A DNA stretch of 64,000 nucleotides. It comes from Caprella mutica (Eukaryota; Arthropoda; Malacostraca; Amphipoda; Caprellidae). A model generated the notes under the pieces. It saw only the letters and a program-made list of their open reading frames with translations. It had not been told where the DNA came from and did not search any database. Shown here one piece after another: positions 20,889 to 32,190 of this stretch (positions within the stretch are counted from its first letter, which is position 1; each line of letters begins with the position of its first letter). Both the position numbers and the translations under genes were made by a program. The stretch covers positions 26,832 through 90,831 of the forward strand of contig CANNZV010002613.1 of the NCBI GenBank assembly GCA_947561585.1, in the 5' to 3' direction.

Positions 20889-22612
20889 GGGATATCGGGT
20901 TCACTTAGGCCCAAACCCCCCACACGTGTCTCGGGTGGCTTCTCCCGAGGCGCGTTCACTCGGTCGCCCCCTGCTCCCTGAGGGTCGGGGGGGAGGGGGC
21001 TAAACAACAACAATAACATTGCACTATCGGGCTAACGCGGTAAACGTTGGCAAAGTAAAGGCACGATTGGACATTGGCATGCCAGTGCTATTACACACTT
21101 GTCCAATGCGGAGAAAAGAACATTGGGCCAACGGTTGCCAAACAGTACTGGCCCAATGAAGGGAAACATTGGTTACCCAATTCAGTGATTTTTCAATTCA
21201 CCAGTAGCCTATAAATATTATACCTACTGGCCTACCGGTTCTATTCGGCAGTTATCGACGAAAATCAAAGAAATTAGGTGCAAACGATCTCTCCTAACTT
21301 TAATTACACCAAATAGCCAATTTAATATCCTCAATTAAGTATATCTTAGAAATTGTAGCAGTTTCTGGCAATTTATAATAAATAGGCCTGTTATCCCTTT
21401 AATTATTAATTTAACACTTTATTTATTTCCTTCATAAAAATGAGCTTGGCTGCTAGTTAATTAATAAAAGTTACTTTTACATTTGAAATATTTATTCACA
21501 TTGAAAATTATACTTTCTTTTCTATTTAAATGAAAAAATTATTATTTGGTTAAAATAGCGTAAGTAAAATAATATGTATTTCAGTTTGAATTCGGAATTT
21601 TTCTATTTTTTCCTCTGATTTTGATCTGTAAAATGTATTTGTAGGACAGTTACTACATTGTAAGAAGTAACTGTATTCTTCACGTGTTCTGTATAGCGTA
21701 ATCTAATTAATACACCTGTTATATGAAAATAGTGCTGGCCGTAGACATGCATGACATCGGCAACGTTAAGTATTGCCAGTAGCGGTAAGTCGTTTATTCG
21801 TGGTTATTCTGTTCTGGGCCGGTGGACATCCGTGAGGTGCCAAGGTCGGGCCTTTGCTGGCCCAATACTCCAAGACCAGCAAGACAACGTTAGCCTAGAG
21901 TTCCGTTCTGAATTGGGCCAACGATGGCCCAACATTGTAATGTTTACTGGGGTCCCTGGGGAATAGACAGATAAAAATAGACAGTTACAACCAGTACACG
22001 TATCATACAATGACTCAATGAGAAAGACTTTCAGTAGGGGAGAACCGAGAGCATTCGGACAGAGGGATAGTTCGGACAACTCGTTTAAACATGTTTATAA
22101 TTGTTGGAACTACCTCTTATTGCAACTGAATATGTGAGAGATGTTATCCGTCAGCTATTTGAAAGATCCAGTGCGGAGATGCAGTATTTCGCCCCCGAGA
22201 GATAATTTACTGTTTTCTTCAATATTGATGTAATTTTTCGTGATTCAATTGGATCGTGTGTGGACTATATGGATAAGAAACGGATTCTCAATCTCAAAGG
22301 TATAGATAATATCAATATTTTATGTTATGTTTGGTGTGTTGAAAAAATAATACAAATGAAATTAGAACAATGGTGATGTTTTTAATTTTGAAGTGTCATT
22401 TGAGATGGTTCGGACACTTCTGTTTAGGTTGGTTCGGACGGTGTCTGAACCTTCCTTCTGTATCCGATTCAGTTCACCATTACAACTTATTGAATTAATT
22501 CTTATTAAAAAGGATATTCTGAACTATTTTAATTGTCATAGCATTAGTTTATAAGATTAGTTTGCAACTTTTTATATTAGTGTCTTTATTTGACAGTTTG
22601 GCGATCGTATTC

Positions 22613-22770
22613 ATGCCTTTTCATTATAAAAGAAAACTGATAGAGGCCGTGATAAAGAAGGTATTCAAAAAAACATTTGATAAATTCTAAAAAGGTTTAT
22701 CTGTCAGATAAGCTGCTGAAATTGGATGTGTAACAAGATCTACACTTACGGACTATACTTTAAACATTCA
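22613..22770 (+). pseudogene. relic of pogo/Tigger-type transposase N-terminus
   Basis: Conceptual reading gives MPFHYKRK, then after a frame change DRGRDKEGIQKNI, then LSVR-AAEIGCVTRSTLTDY with stops. This matches the helix-turn-helix (psq-type) start of pogo-family transposases (KRKTxRG ... SVRxAAxxxxVxRSTLxDx). Confidence 0.65.
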
Positions 22771-23197
22771 ATGAAATAATTAAGATGTAATTTACTAATT
22801 TTAGTGAATTCCAAGACAAAGGAAATAGTTATACATACTATACCCAAAGTAACCCAGTAAACAATGCGGCATCGAAATGACGTCATCTGGATACAAGGCT
22901 TTTCTCGAAATGAATTCGAAAATAGAGCTAGAATCCGCTATCTGACATCGTTTTGGCTTCAATTCGACGATGCCGTGCACCACTAGACGGCATCAACAAT
23001 GAGTGTATTTTGAGATGAAAAGTCACAAATTATGCATCGAATAGACGTTAATACAAAGAGGCTAATACCATAGGGAATCTGTATCGAACCGACGCCCGAT
23101 TGCTTCGAAACTTCATCCACTCGATATCCATTAAGTAAATAAATTCAAAAATGAAAATTGAATCATTTACTTTATTGCACATAATTTACTTACGTTA

Positions 23198-24282
23198 AAG
23201 GGATAGTAAAGTTAAAATCAAACAATCGCCAAATTTGTTTTAAATCGATTCAGAATATTTGATTATGTAATATTTGAATGCTCGTTTATTTTTAAAATGT
23301 TCATATAAAAAGTATATAATAAAATCAGCGACACCTAGCGGAAGTATTACCACTCATTAGTATGTACGTGAGTATATTTTTTGTTTTCATATTAATTCAT
23401 GTATGCAGTAATTAACCTTTTTTTGCGTTAAAATGGTTAAAAGATTCAAGACAAGAAGGCATAACTTTAAAAATAAAGCCATATCTCTTCACTTAAAGGG
23501 GGGGGGGGGTGCGTCTAATTTTCATATCAAATATTTGTTCATAATATCATAAATAAACAATGATTAGTTACGGATATGAAATATTTCATCTCAAATCACT
23601 GTATTTTCAGAGAAAATAGGGTTTTTATTAGTTAACATAAGCTTATGCGATCATCTCATAGATGGCGCTGTTTACATTATTTCCTGAACGTTCCAGAACA
23701 ATCTTCATGAACGTTGATAGAATGTCTGATTATCTTCCCAAATAAGCTATAAATAAATAAATTGGTGATTTATATACAATAAACTAACAAATAAAGTACT
23801 TTTAGAGTTATAATTAATAATATTACTCGCAGATATACTAAAGTTTTTTGCACAACGTATGTGAAATCACAGCAAGATGGCGTCAATAACTCGAGCAAAG
23901 CTTATGCTATTTGTCACTAGATGGCGCTTTTTCAAAATATATTAAATTTTCTTTTCTTTAATAAGTATTATTTAGATGAACAGAGTATGTAATCATTCAT
24001 AATTAAATATGCTGATTCCATTAAAACACATATTAAGAAATGTTTGATTTTACACGCACCCTCCCTTATCTCAATTTGTTTGTTTACAAGATGGCGACAT
24101 TGATTTTAGCCTCATCACCGTTAGCATTTGTTAAGAAATTAATTATATACATATAAATTGATATATTTCCATTATTAGATTTTATTGAACATTACAATTC
24201 TACATGAATGCTTTATTCTTACTAAGCAATCGTTTTATTAGAAAAAATGACATTTTTTATAAAGTTTACTGCCCCTTCAAGT
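23198..24282. mobile_element. MITE with GGGRYAGTAAA ends nested in pogo-like element
   Basis: Begins TTAAAGGGATAGTAAAGT and ends AAAGTTTACTGCCCCTTCAA, an inverted pair next to TTAA/TTCAA. A shorter inverted relative lies at 56755-57262 and a single end at 48872. Contains AGATGGCGC motifs (23662, 23922) but no ORF. A piggyBac-like origin is possible but unproven. Confidence 0.6.
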
Positions 24283-24349
24283 ACCTATCAAATTATCAAT
24301 TCCATAAATGTTACATAATGCTATATAAAAATTAAATGGGAAGAAATGA

Positions 24350-24408
24350 AGTGATGTCTCCGGGTATCGAACCTGCATCCATGCAGATATCCTGCGGATT
24401 CACCCAAA
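24350..24408 (-). other. possible tRNA-derived SINE fragment (B-box)
   Basis: On the minus strand GCAGGTTCGATACCCGG contains a B-box/T-loop-like GGTTCGATACC, preceded by GGATATCTGCATGGAT. No complete cloverleaf is apparent, so this is at most a tRNA-derived relic. Confidence 0.3.
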
Positions 24409-26065
24409 AAAAATTGATATTAAACGACTAAGAGATACTTTGAGATATTTTTAAGTTAATATTATTATATAGACAAACGCCGCTTTTATAACCAAAATCA
24501 AAACTTATTCTTATTACAAATTGTACATAATAAGATGGCAAATTTTTATAAAACTGTAACTCCTTAAAAATTTCATTCTCTATGAGTTCAAATTGAAGAA
24601 AATGTTTTGAGGACATGACTTAGCTAAAAAAAAAGATGAAATCTCTGTGATGAAATTTCAATGAATTAATTAAAATTTGACTATATATTAACTCTCACTC
24701 AGTATATATAGGTGAGTAATTAGTTCACTCGAGTAATAAAGGACCTGAGTTATGAAATGCACCGCGGAGTTATGAAATATTTTCAAATTTGTTTCAATTA
24801 TAGAAAACGAATTTCGTCCTGGTTCTCACTCAAAGACCGTTATTGCTCTGAGTTATGAAGAAACAAAAATTTAATAACTCAGGAGTTTCACTGTATTTTT
24901 ATAAGACTAAAACAAACGACAGAAAATATGAGACTCATAACAGCTTTTTTATATCTAGATTTATGCATCGTTTTCATAGAAAAATATCTATCCATCGATT
25001 TTGTTGCTATTTTTCGATGTATTAAATTATATGTATATATATATTTTTTTTTCTAAAAAAAATATATATTGATACGACAGCTAATATAGAAGGAGATTTA
25101 TGATGTCGATTCCAGGGTTTTTTCTTTAAAATTAATTAATAAATTTAGATATCCGCTGTCCCAGCTTTGAATTCAACATAAGAAGATATCGAATCGATAG
25201 ACCGTTGTTTATAGGGTAGTTATACCATTTGTTTTTGATATTTAGCTATTAAATATAAGGATAATTTCACTGTGATTAGGTACTCATGGGCTATCTATAT
25301 TTTGTTGGAGAAAATGTTCAACCATTACAATAATACTATTATGATAAAATTTTAAATACCATGAATTATTACTGTGAATAACAAGTCATTATGGTTTATT
25401 TCAATTAAATTAGTAGATCCGAATTCAATCCCATCGTTTAATTACCCAAATTTCCAATGTTTTAACCATTTTTATGGTGTCCGATTCATCCTCCCAGCTT
25501 GTCCGAAGTCTCCCTCTAGGAAGGAGCATTCGGACACTTAATTGACCCTCTCTTACATTTTGTCTTATAACTTTCGAATGAAGGTTTAAACTGTAAAACA
25601 GTCCTAATAAAATTGAAGTAAAATGATTTATCTACAAACAGAAATATTTACATAGTTAAATTCGAATTAGTTTACGAGTTATTCATTTGCCCCAAAAAGT
25701 GTCCGAATGCTCCCGGCTCTCCCCTATTTGCTTTTAAATGAAAATTGTGCTGTTATATAATTATTCGGTAAAAAGTGCATTTTCATCGAAATTAACTTAC
25801 ATAAAAAATTGTTTATCATATTTTACACTCTATTCACATGGATCAAGTTCACCGTCAATGAATTAGAAACTTAGCATACTTCTCTATTAATCTGTTCATT
25901 ATTGGGCTAATAACATGTTCAGGTCAGGTTCACGTTTTACTTTCCGATTTTTAGTTATTAACGGCGTACTGATCTCGTACTGTGCAGACGTGCTGTGTCC
26001 TTGCTCTCGTGATATAAAGTGATATAGAAGTAACCTACTTCATACTTGTGATATAACAGTGATAG

Positions 26066-26575
26066 CACAGTACAGAGAATATATAGTATCCCAGAGCTAT
26101 AGGGGGGATATTACGCGTGTCCCGGTAGGCTGTGACGTCACATGTCAACAATGGTGCGTACGTTTGTACGTACAGTACAAACACAAAAGATGGCTGCAAC
26201 ACACCCAACTTTTGTTAAATAACGTTTTCGGTGATATTTTTTTTAATTCCACATTACAGCATGCTATTATCCAATCTTTATAGTCATACGGACGAAAATT
26301 AAAAAATGACTGTTGATGAAATTGCTACTGGTCTTTTTACACCCAAAATAGTAACAAATTTTTAGTCTTGAAGAAGACGATTTATTCAAGATAATTAGAT
26401 CATTAGTCAGATCGGTCGCGTTGGCCGCCATCTTAATTCTCTATTCCACGTGACCCACAGCAATTCTGTTTACTATGACGTGACCTCTTGTTTACATACA
26501 TGACGTCACAGCCTACCACGGAATAAATTTGAATAATACATGTAACTGGGGTACTATACTATTCTATGTACTGTG
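26066..26575. mobile_element. MITE in LINE 5' region
   Basis: Ends CACAGTACAGAGAATATATAG and its near-complement CTATTCTATGTACTGTG, with a direct repeat GTGATAG on each side (26059-26065, 26576-26582). Inner inverted pair GTAGGCTGTGACGTCA (26127) / TGACGTCACAGCCTAC (26501). No ORF of its own. Confidence 0.7.
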
Positions 26576-26795
26576 GTGATAGTGTATAAGATAATAAGTG
26601 CAAGTTTAATGTTAAGTGCCTGTCTAGTGTTAAGTTAATTAAGATCCTAGCATAATTCATAGTGTTAAGTTTGGAGTTTTAGTGCATGTTTAGTGAGTTA
26701 GTGTTAAGTACCTTTAGTGTTTAACTGATTCAAAGTTTCAAACAACTGTAAGTAAAATAATAGAATTTAGTTTATCAAGCAGGTTTGAGGTTAGA

Positions 26796-28467
26796 ATGTC
26801 AAAGATGCAGAGAACACCAACAAAGAAGGGTGAGATAACAGAATGGTCGGTGGTGGGAGCGGAGGGGGTAGTTGGTGAAAAAGTGGAAGATATGTCTAAG
26901 GTGTGGGAAATAAAAGAGAGTGATAGAGAAATATGTAAGATTTGCACTCGTAGAGTGAATAGTGGGGAGATGGGATTGGTATGTGATCTGTGTGGCTTGT
27001 GGTACCCCAGTCTGCAGAATATGTGAGATATTTGGGATATTCTCTCCGAACAATTTTGAATTAATTCCTATATTTACATTAATTTTACTACGAACACTTT
27101 TGAATTAATCCCTATATTTACATTAATTTTGCTACGAACAAAATAAGAGATCTCTACGAACACTTTACCAGTTTTTGCAGACTGGGTGGTACCATGCTGG
27201 GTGTGAGAAGGTGGGTAAAAAGGATTATGAGATGATAAGTAAGATAGGGGATAAGGGAAGGTGGTACTGTCAAGGATGTAGAGGGGTGGAAGGTAAAATG
27301 AAAGAAGAGAATAAGAAATATAAGATTGAAATGGGAGAAATGAACAAGAAGAATAAGGACCTAAAACAAGAGATTAGTAAAATAATGAAGGAATTTGAGG
27401 GAGTAGAGGAAAGATGTAGGAAGATGACACAGGAGTTACTGCTGAATCTGAAGAAAGAGATGGTAGACAGTATGGAGAAAGCTATGAATAAAATGAGGAG
27501 TGAATGTGATGAGAAGATCGGAATGGAGAAGAAACAAATAGAAGAGTTGAAGAGGGTTATAGAAAGTAGGAACTTGGTAGGAAGTCAGGGAGAGGGAGTG
27601 GAGAGAGAGGGGACCAAAGAAATGGATAATATCAGAAGTGTGATCGAGGATGTAAAAAAGAAATGCAGCGATGAATGGAATAGAAACAAAAGAGAAATTG
27701 ATAACCTGAAGAGTGCAATAGGAAATGGGACGGAGATGGTGAACCAGGGAGAGAAAGTGAGAGAGGAAATGGAGAAATTAAAGGTTGAAATAGCAACTAT
27801 TGGGGTAGAGGAGATGGGAGTGGAAAGAGGAATCAAGGGGAAAAAGATAGAGGAGATAGAGATGAAACTGGAAGATCTGGAAAAAGAGAAAAAGAAGAAA
27901 AATGTAGTGATCTTTAATCTTGTAGAGTCGGACAAACAGGAGCCAAATGAACGGTACAAGGAAGATGAGAGCAGTTGCAGGAAAATACTAGAAGAGTTAG
28001 ACATAGTAGAAATGAAATTGGTGAACATGATTAGATTGGGCAAGAGGATTGAGAATGGCAGTGGCACCAGACCACTCTTAGTTAAGTTAGGTAGTGAGGA
28101 AGATAGAAATGAGATACTGTATGTGACAAAGAGATTGAGAAATTCTATGAGATTTAGGAATGTGTACATAAATAGAGACATCACGGCGAATGAAAGGGAG
28201 AGTGATAGGAAGTTGAGGGAGGAATTGAAGGAGAGAAGAAATGCAGAGGAGGGGGTTACATTTGTAATAAGAAAGAGGAGAGTAGTTAGGATTGAGAGGG
28301 AGGAGGAAGATAGAAGAAATAACAATGAGGTGATGGGGGGAGTCAGGCCTAAAGTGAGGGGAAACCAGCAAAATTTTCAGGGAGGAATGAGAGGAGGTTA
28401 TGGGGACAGAGGGAGGGGAGCATCAGGGGGTTACCAGAGGGGAGCGGGAGTGAGAGGGAGGTATTGA
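26796..28467 (+). pseudogene. LINE ORF1 (PHD finger, coiled coil), split by a MITE
   Basis: The first segment (26796-27026) carries CKIC...CDLCGLWY and the second (from 27181) carries WYHAGCEKVGKK...WYCQGC; together they make a C4-H-C3 PHD-like finger. The break is exactly the 179-bp MITE plus 8-bp duplication at 27007-27193, which shifts frame and adds a stop. After the finger comes a roughly 180-residue Lys/Glu-rich coiled coil, a folded part containing VVIFNLVESD (an RNA-binding fold seen in LINE ORF1 proteins), and a Gly/Arg-rich RGG-like C-terminus ending at 28467. ORF1 proteins bind LINE RNA; this copy needs removal of the insertion to be made. Confidence 0.8.
27007..27185 (+). mobile_element. 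hAT-type MITE inserted in LINE ORF1
   Basis: A 179-bp element with TIRs CCAGTCTGCAG / TGCAGACTGG and a perfect 8-bp duplication GTGGTACC (26999-27006 and 27186-27193). The 8-bp duplication is characteristic of the hAT superfamily. Internal TAATTCCTATATTTACATTA is partly duplicated. Its right end TTTTTGCAG|ACTGG looks like a splice acceptor. Confidence 0.9.
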
Positions 28468-28475
28468 GGGGTGCT

Positions 28476-31400
28476 ATGTGCATAAGATTAATGAATGTGC
28501 AGGGATTAAGTATAGGAAAAAGTACAGAAATATTTGATATGATAAATGAGAACATGCTGATGTTTCTAACGGAAACTCAGAAGAAGGTGGATGATGTTAG
28601 ACTGGAGGGAGGAATAAAGGTGTGGCAAAGTATGAGGGAGATGCAGGATAGAAAGGGAGGTGGACTCATGTGTGCATACAAAGAGAATGATAGTATAGAT
28701 CTGGAGAAGAAAGAGACTAAGAGCAGGGACATACTGCATTTGAGGGGAAACATTGAGAAGTTGAAAATTACAGTGGTGCTTGTATACCTGAGAACAGGAA
28801 ATGATGTGGAGGTGGAGTTGTTTAACGAGGAAATTATCAGGGAGTGTGAGGTGATTGTGAGAGGGATTGGGGATGAGGAAGGAGTTTTGGTGCTTGGTGA
28901 TTTTAATGGTCATCTCGGTTACTTGGGTTACCAGGTGGAAAGCAGAAACGGAAGATTGGTAAGCAACTTTATAGAGAGATGTGACCTGATTCTGCTAAAT
29001 TGTGATGAGAGGTGTGAGGAGATTTACACGTGGGAGAGAGCAGATCAGAAAAGTGCTATCGACTTGGTGATGACGAACGAGATACTGTATGGGAGATTTG
29101 TGGAGATGAAAATTGATGAAGGCAGAGAAGTGGTGGATTTTTCAGACCACTGTGTGGTTGATACTTACATGAGAATGGGTATTAGAGAGGAGAGACGGGA
29201 GACTGGGGGGTGGCATGAGGCAAGTTATTTCAAGTTTACGGAAGAAAGAAGTGAAAGGTTTAAATCTGGAGTTGAGGAGGAGTTGATGGGATTAGGGGAG
29301 ATGAGCATGGAAGCTTTGAATGGCATCATGAAAAGTGTAGCAGAGAGAACACTGAGGGCAAAGTATAGGAGAAGGGTAGAAAGGAATGGGAAGATTGAAC
29401 AACCATGGATGAATGATCTGATAAGAGAGGAGATTAAGAAGAGAAGAAGGCTGAACAAGGAACACAGGAACTGGAGAGAATTAGAGGGCAAGGAGGAAGC
29501 ATGGTGGAGGTATGTGGAGCAGAAAGTGAGGGTGGCCCATATGATATCTGGAGAAATGAAGCTGCATGAGAAGAGACAGGAACAGGAAATTAAAAGTGGC
29601 AATAGGGGAAGAGATCTCTGGGAGAGAATTAATAAGTTGAGAGGAATAGACAGGAAGAAAGAAGACTTGAAGATTTACAGTGCGGAGGGGAAGAGATTGG
29701 AGGGAGGAGAGGTGAGGGAGGAGGTAGTGGATTTCTGGCAGGGAATATACAAATTGCATCCAAACAGAATGGGAGAAATGTGGACAGAGGAGATCAGGGG
29801 GAGATATGAGGAGGATCTAGTACTGAGAAGAAGACAAGAGAGAGAGGAGCAGGGGCAGGACAGGCTGTTACTACCGAGAATTGTGTTGGACCCCTACAAA
29901 GATGTGAAAGTGCTAGATATTGAAATAAACAAAGAAGAAATAGGAAAAGCTATAGAGAAGTTAAAAAGCAGGAAAGCAGGAGGAGTGGATGGACTGAAGT
30001 CAGAGATGTACAAAATAATGGGCAAGAGTGATGTTTTTCTGCTGGGAATGGAGAATAGTTACAGGAGAGTGCTGGAGATGGGGGAGGTGCCAGAGAGCTG
30101 GAAGAGATCGAGAACGGTAATGATACCTAAGAAGAAAAAACCCACGGTATCCGATCTCAGACCTATCGCAATGACGGATGTGTCATATAAGATGATGATG
30201 GCTGTGGTGAGAGATCGGATTGAGGACCAGATAAACAGGAATGGAATGAGGAGGGACGAACAGATAGGATTTACTCCTGGGGGAATGATTGTGGACAACC
30301 TGTTTGTTCTACAGGAGTGTGTCCATGAGTCATATAGGAGAAGAGAGGAGTTGGTATTGGTAGCAGTCGACTTTAAGAAGGCCTATGATTCAATTAAAAG
30401 GGAGGCGGTGCTGGAGGTGTTGAAGGAGTACAGGGTGGAGGGAAGAGTGTTGGAGTTGTTCAGGAAGGTATATTGTGAGGATAGGACCAGAGTGGAGTTG
30501 GGATGCGGTGATGTGGTGGAGATGGAGGTGGAGAGTGGGATTCGGCAGGGATGTACTGCATCGACAGTACTTTTCAAGCTGATTACCTTCAAGATGATTG
30601 AAGCATTGAGGAGGAAGCTAACGGGAGTGCAGATAGGGGATGTGAGGGTGAGAAGTTTGTGGTATGCGGATGATGGTTTGCTTCTGTGTAGAAGTGTAGG
30701 AGAAGCAGATGAGGGCATACGAGAGCTGAAGAGAGTGGCAGAGAGATATGGATTGGAGGTTAATATGGAGAAAAGTCAGTGTATGTTATTTAATGTGAGA
30801 GGCGAGGTAGAAGAGATAGGAGGCATGGCGGTGGTGGGAGATATCAGGTACCTGGGAGTGAAAATTGAAAATAAAAAGAATATGTTTGAAAGCCACAGAA
30901 AAGATATGGTAAATAAAGCGAGGTGGATGAGCAACCTAACATATTCGGTAATTGAGAAAAGCTGCCATAAGGTTCTGATAGGCAAGAATTACTGGAAGGG
31001 GGTGGTACTACCCAGGGTGTTGTATGGTGCGGAGGTGTTAGGGTTGAGGAAGAAGGAGATGGATAGTATTCAAACACAGGAGAATGCGGCAATGAGGAGA
31101 ATGTTGGGGGCATCGAGAGGAGTAGCGGTGGCTGGAATGAGGGGAGACGTGGGAATAGGGACAGTAAGGAGTAGAGTAGCTAGAGGGAGACTGCAATACA
31201 TGAGGAGAGTTGAGCAGGGCGAGAATGAGATGCTGAGGAGAGTGATGGGAGTAGCCAAGCAGAGAGGAAGTGAGTGGATAAAGGAAACAAGGAAGTGCTT
31301 GACCTGGGCTGGTGTTAGGGAGGAAGAAATGAAGATAATGACTAAGGAGGCAGTAAAGAGAAGAGTAGCTGAGAAGGTGCATCGGGAGTGGATAGAGGAG

Positions 31401-31799
31401 ATGGAGGGGAAGAGTAGCCTGAGGGTATACAGAAGGTTCAAGACGGAGATGAAGGAGGAGGATCACGAGGGAGGTATTGAGTCGAGGTTGTGGTTTGCAG
31501 CAAGAACGAGGAGTCTGAGGCTGGCCTGCAGAAGATGGGGCGATGAGAGTGTGGAGTGTAGGTTGTGTGGTGCGGAGAGAGAAGATGATGAGCACTTTTT
31601 GTTGGAATGCGAGAGGTTGGAGGAGGTTAGAAGTGAGGCCATTGAGCTGCAGAGACCGAGAGGGGAGGATGTAGATGAGGTTGTGGGAAGGTTTTTGTTC
31701 GGTGGTGAGGGAAGGAAGGAAGGTAGAAGGGTGCTGTACAAGATGTGGAGGCTGAGGGAGAGGGAGGAGGCGTTGATGGCTGGTGGTGCTGTTGGGTGA
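28476..31799 (+). CDS. LINE ORF2: APE endonuclease and reverse transcriptase
   Basis: The frame begins 9 nt after the ORF1 stop; the first ATG is at 28476, giving 1,107 aa, so re-initiation after ORF1 is likely. Endonuclease motifs: FLTETQ near residue 30, VLGDFNGHLGYLG near 140, DLVMTN, and FSDHC near 222. RT motifs: VMIPKKKKPTVSDLRPIAMT, VAVDFKKAYDSIKR, SGIRQGCTASTVLFKL and the catalytic YADD at about 730-733. A C-x2-C-x8-H-x4-C knuckle (CRLC...H...C) is near residue 1030. No stop or frameshift interrupts it. The enzyme would nick target DNA and copy the LINE RNA in the nucleus. Mobilisation of MITE-disrupted copies would require ORF1 from elsewhere. Confidence 0.92.
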   Translation: MCIRLMNVQGLSIGKSTEIFDMINENMLMFLTETQKKVDDVRLEGGIKVWQSMREMQDRKGGGLMCAYKENDSIDLEKKETKSRDILHLRGNIEKLKITVVLVYLRTGNDVEVELFNEEIIRECEVIVRGIGDEEGVLVLGDFNGHLGYLGYQVESRNGRLVSNFIERCDLILLNCDERCEEIYTWERADQKSAIDLVMTNEILYGRFVEMKIDEGREVVDFSDHCVVDTYMRMGIREERRETGGWHEASYFKFTEERSERFKSGVEEELMGLGEMSMEALNGIMKSVAERTLRAKYRRRVERNGKIEQPWMNDLIREEIKKRRRLNKEHRNWRELEGKEEAWWRYVEQKVRVAHMISGEMKLHEKRQEQEIKSGNRGRDLWERINKLRGIDRKKEDLKIYSAEGKRLEGGEVREEVVDFWQGIYKLHPNRMGEMWTEEIRGRYEEDLVLRRRQEREEQGQDRLLLPRIVLDPYKDVKVLDIEINKEEIGKAIEKLKSRKAGGVDGLKSEMYKIMGKSDVFLLGMENSYRRVLEMGEVPESWKRSRTVMIPKKKKPTVSDLRPIAMTDVSYKMMMAVVRDRIEDQINRNGMRRDEQIGFTPGGMIVDNLFVLQECVHESYRRREELVLVAVDFKKAYDSIKREAVLEVLKEYRVEGRVLELFRKVYCEDRTRVELGCGDVVEMEVESGIRQGCTASTVLFKLITFKMIEALRRKLTGVQIGDVRVRSLWYADDGLLLCRSVGEADEGIRELKRVAERYGLEVNMEKSQCMLFNVRGEVEEIGGMAVVGDIRYLGVKIENKKNMFESHRKDMVNKARWMSNLTYSVIEKSCHKVLIGKNYWKGVVLPRVLYGAEVLGLRKKEMDSIQTQENAAMRRMLGASRGVAVAGMRGDVGIGTVRSRVARGRLQYMRRVEQGENEMLRRVMGVAKQRGSEWIKETRKCLTWAGVREEEMKIMTKEAVKRRVAEKVHREWIEEMEGKSSLRVYRRFKTEMKEEDHEGGIESRLWFAARTRSLRLACRRWGDESVECRLCGAEREDDEHFLLECERLEEVRSEAIELQRPRGEDVDEVVGRFLFGGEGRKEGRRVLYKMWRLREREEALMAGGAVG

Positions 31800-31867
31800 G
31801 GGTGTGGAGCCGGTGTCTGTTGAGTGCAGTTGGGGATGGTGTGGTGAGGCTGTTGGGGTGCTGAGTG

Positions 31868-32190
31868 CAGTTTTGGGTGTTAGTGATAAGTGTAGGTTTA
31901 AGTATTAGTTGTAAGTGTAGTTTTAAGTATTAGTGGTAAGTGTAGTTTTAAGTATTAGTGATAAGTGTAGTTTTAAGTGTTAGTGCTAAGTGTAGTTTTA
32001 AGTGTTAGTGCTAAGTGTAGTTTTGAGTGTTAGTGCTAAGTGTAGTTTTAAGTGTTAGTGATAAGTGTAGTTTTGAGTGTTAGTGCTAAGTGTAGTTTTA
32101 AGTGTTAGTGATAAGTGTAGTTTTGAGTGTTAGTGCTAAGTGTAGTTTTAAGTGTTAGTGCTAAGTGTAGTTTTAAGTGTTGGTACTGAA
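31868..32190 (+). repeat. 25-bp tandem repeat in LINE 3' UTR
   Basis: About 12 copies of TAAGTGTAGTTTTAAGTGTTAGTGC and close variants directly after the ORF2 stop. Similar GTGTTAAGT motifs occur in the 5' leader (26600-26720). Confidence 0.9.

Larger units (their letters stand above)
17042..21009 (+). mobile_element. CR1/L2-like LINE, near full length, with 12-bp target duplication
   Basis: The 12-bp sequence ATAACATTGCAC occurs directly before the element (17030-17041) and after its short AACAACAAC tail (21010-21021), a typical target-site duplication of target-primed reverse transcription. ORF1 encodes a 2A-like peptide and PHD finger; ORF2 encodes endonuclease and reverse transcriptase. 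The + strand is strongly A/C-rich over ORF2. Several frame breaks in ORF2 mark it as inactive. Confidence 0.9.
17023..21961. mobile_element. TIR element with long imperfect ends, split by a LINE
   Basis: The left end GGATCCTGATAACATTGC and the reverse complement of the right end GGACCCCAGTAAACATTAC align over about 34 bp with roughly 70 percent identity. The same satellite motif (GGAATAGACAGATAAAAAT) lies on both sides (17000 and 21963), showing insertion into the satellite. Internal short inverted motifs (GGGCCAACG, TTGGCCCAAT) recur. No ORF belongs to it; the LINE at 17042-21009 is inserted near its left end. Confidence 0.6.
22034..25726. mobile_element. pogo-like DNA transposon, dead
   Basis: The ends GGGGAGAACCGAGAGCATTC (22036) and the reverse complement GGGGAGAGCCGGGAGCATTC (25725 inward) form TIRs of about 27 bp ending in TTCGGACA, flanked by TA on both sides. 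Subterminal TTCGGACA motifs recur at both ends. A pogo-type N-terminal motif is recognisable inside (22613-22770). The rest of the transposase is not detectable. A separate MITE is nested at 23198-24280. Confidence 0.75.

Noticed and set aside
24350..24408. tRNA gene on the minus strand
   Set aside because: Only a B-box-like segment is visible; acceptor, D and anticodon stems cannot be formed convincingly.
27585..31741. Long antisense ORFs (up to 246 aa) opposite the purine-rich LINE
   Set aside because: The CT-rich complement of a G/A-rich coding strand lacks stops by composition; no domain is recognisable.
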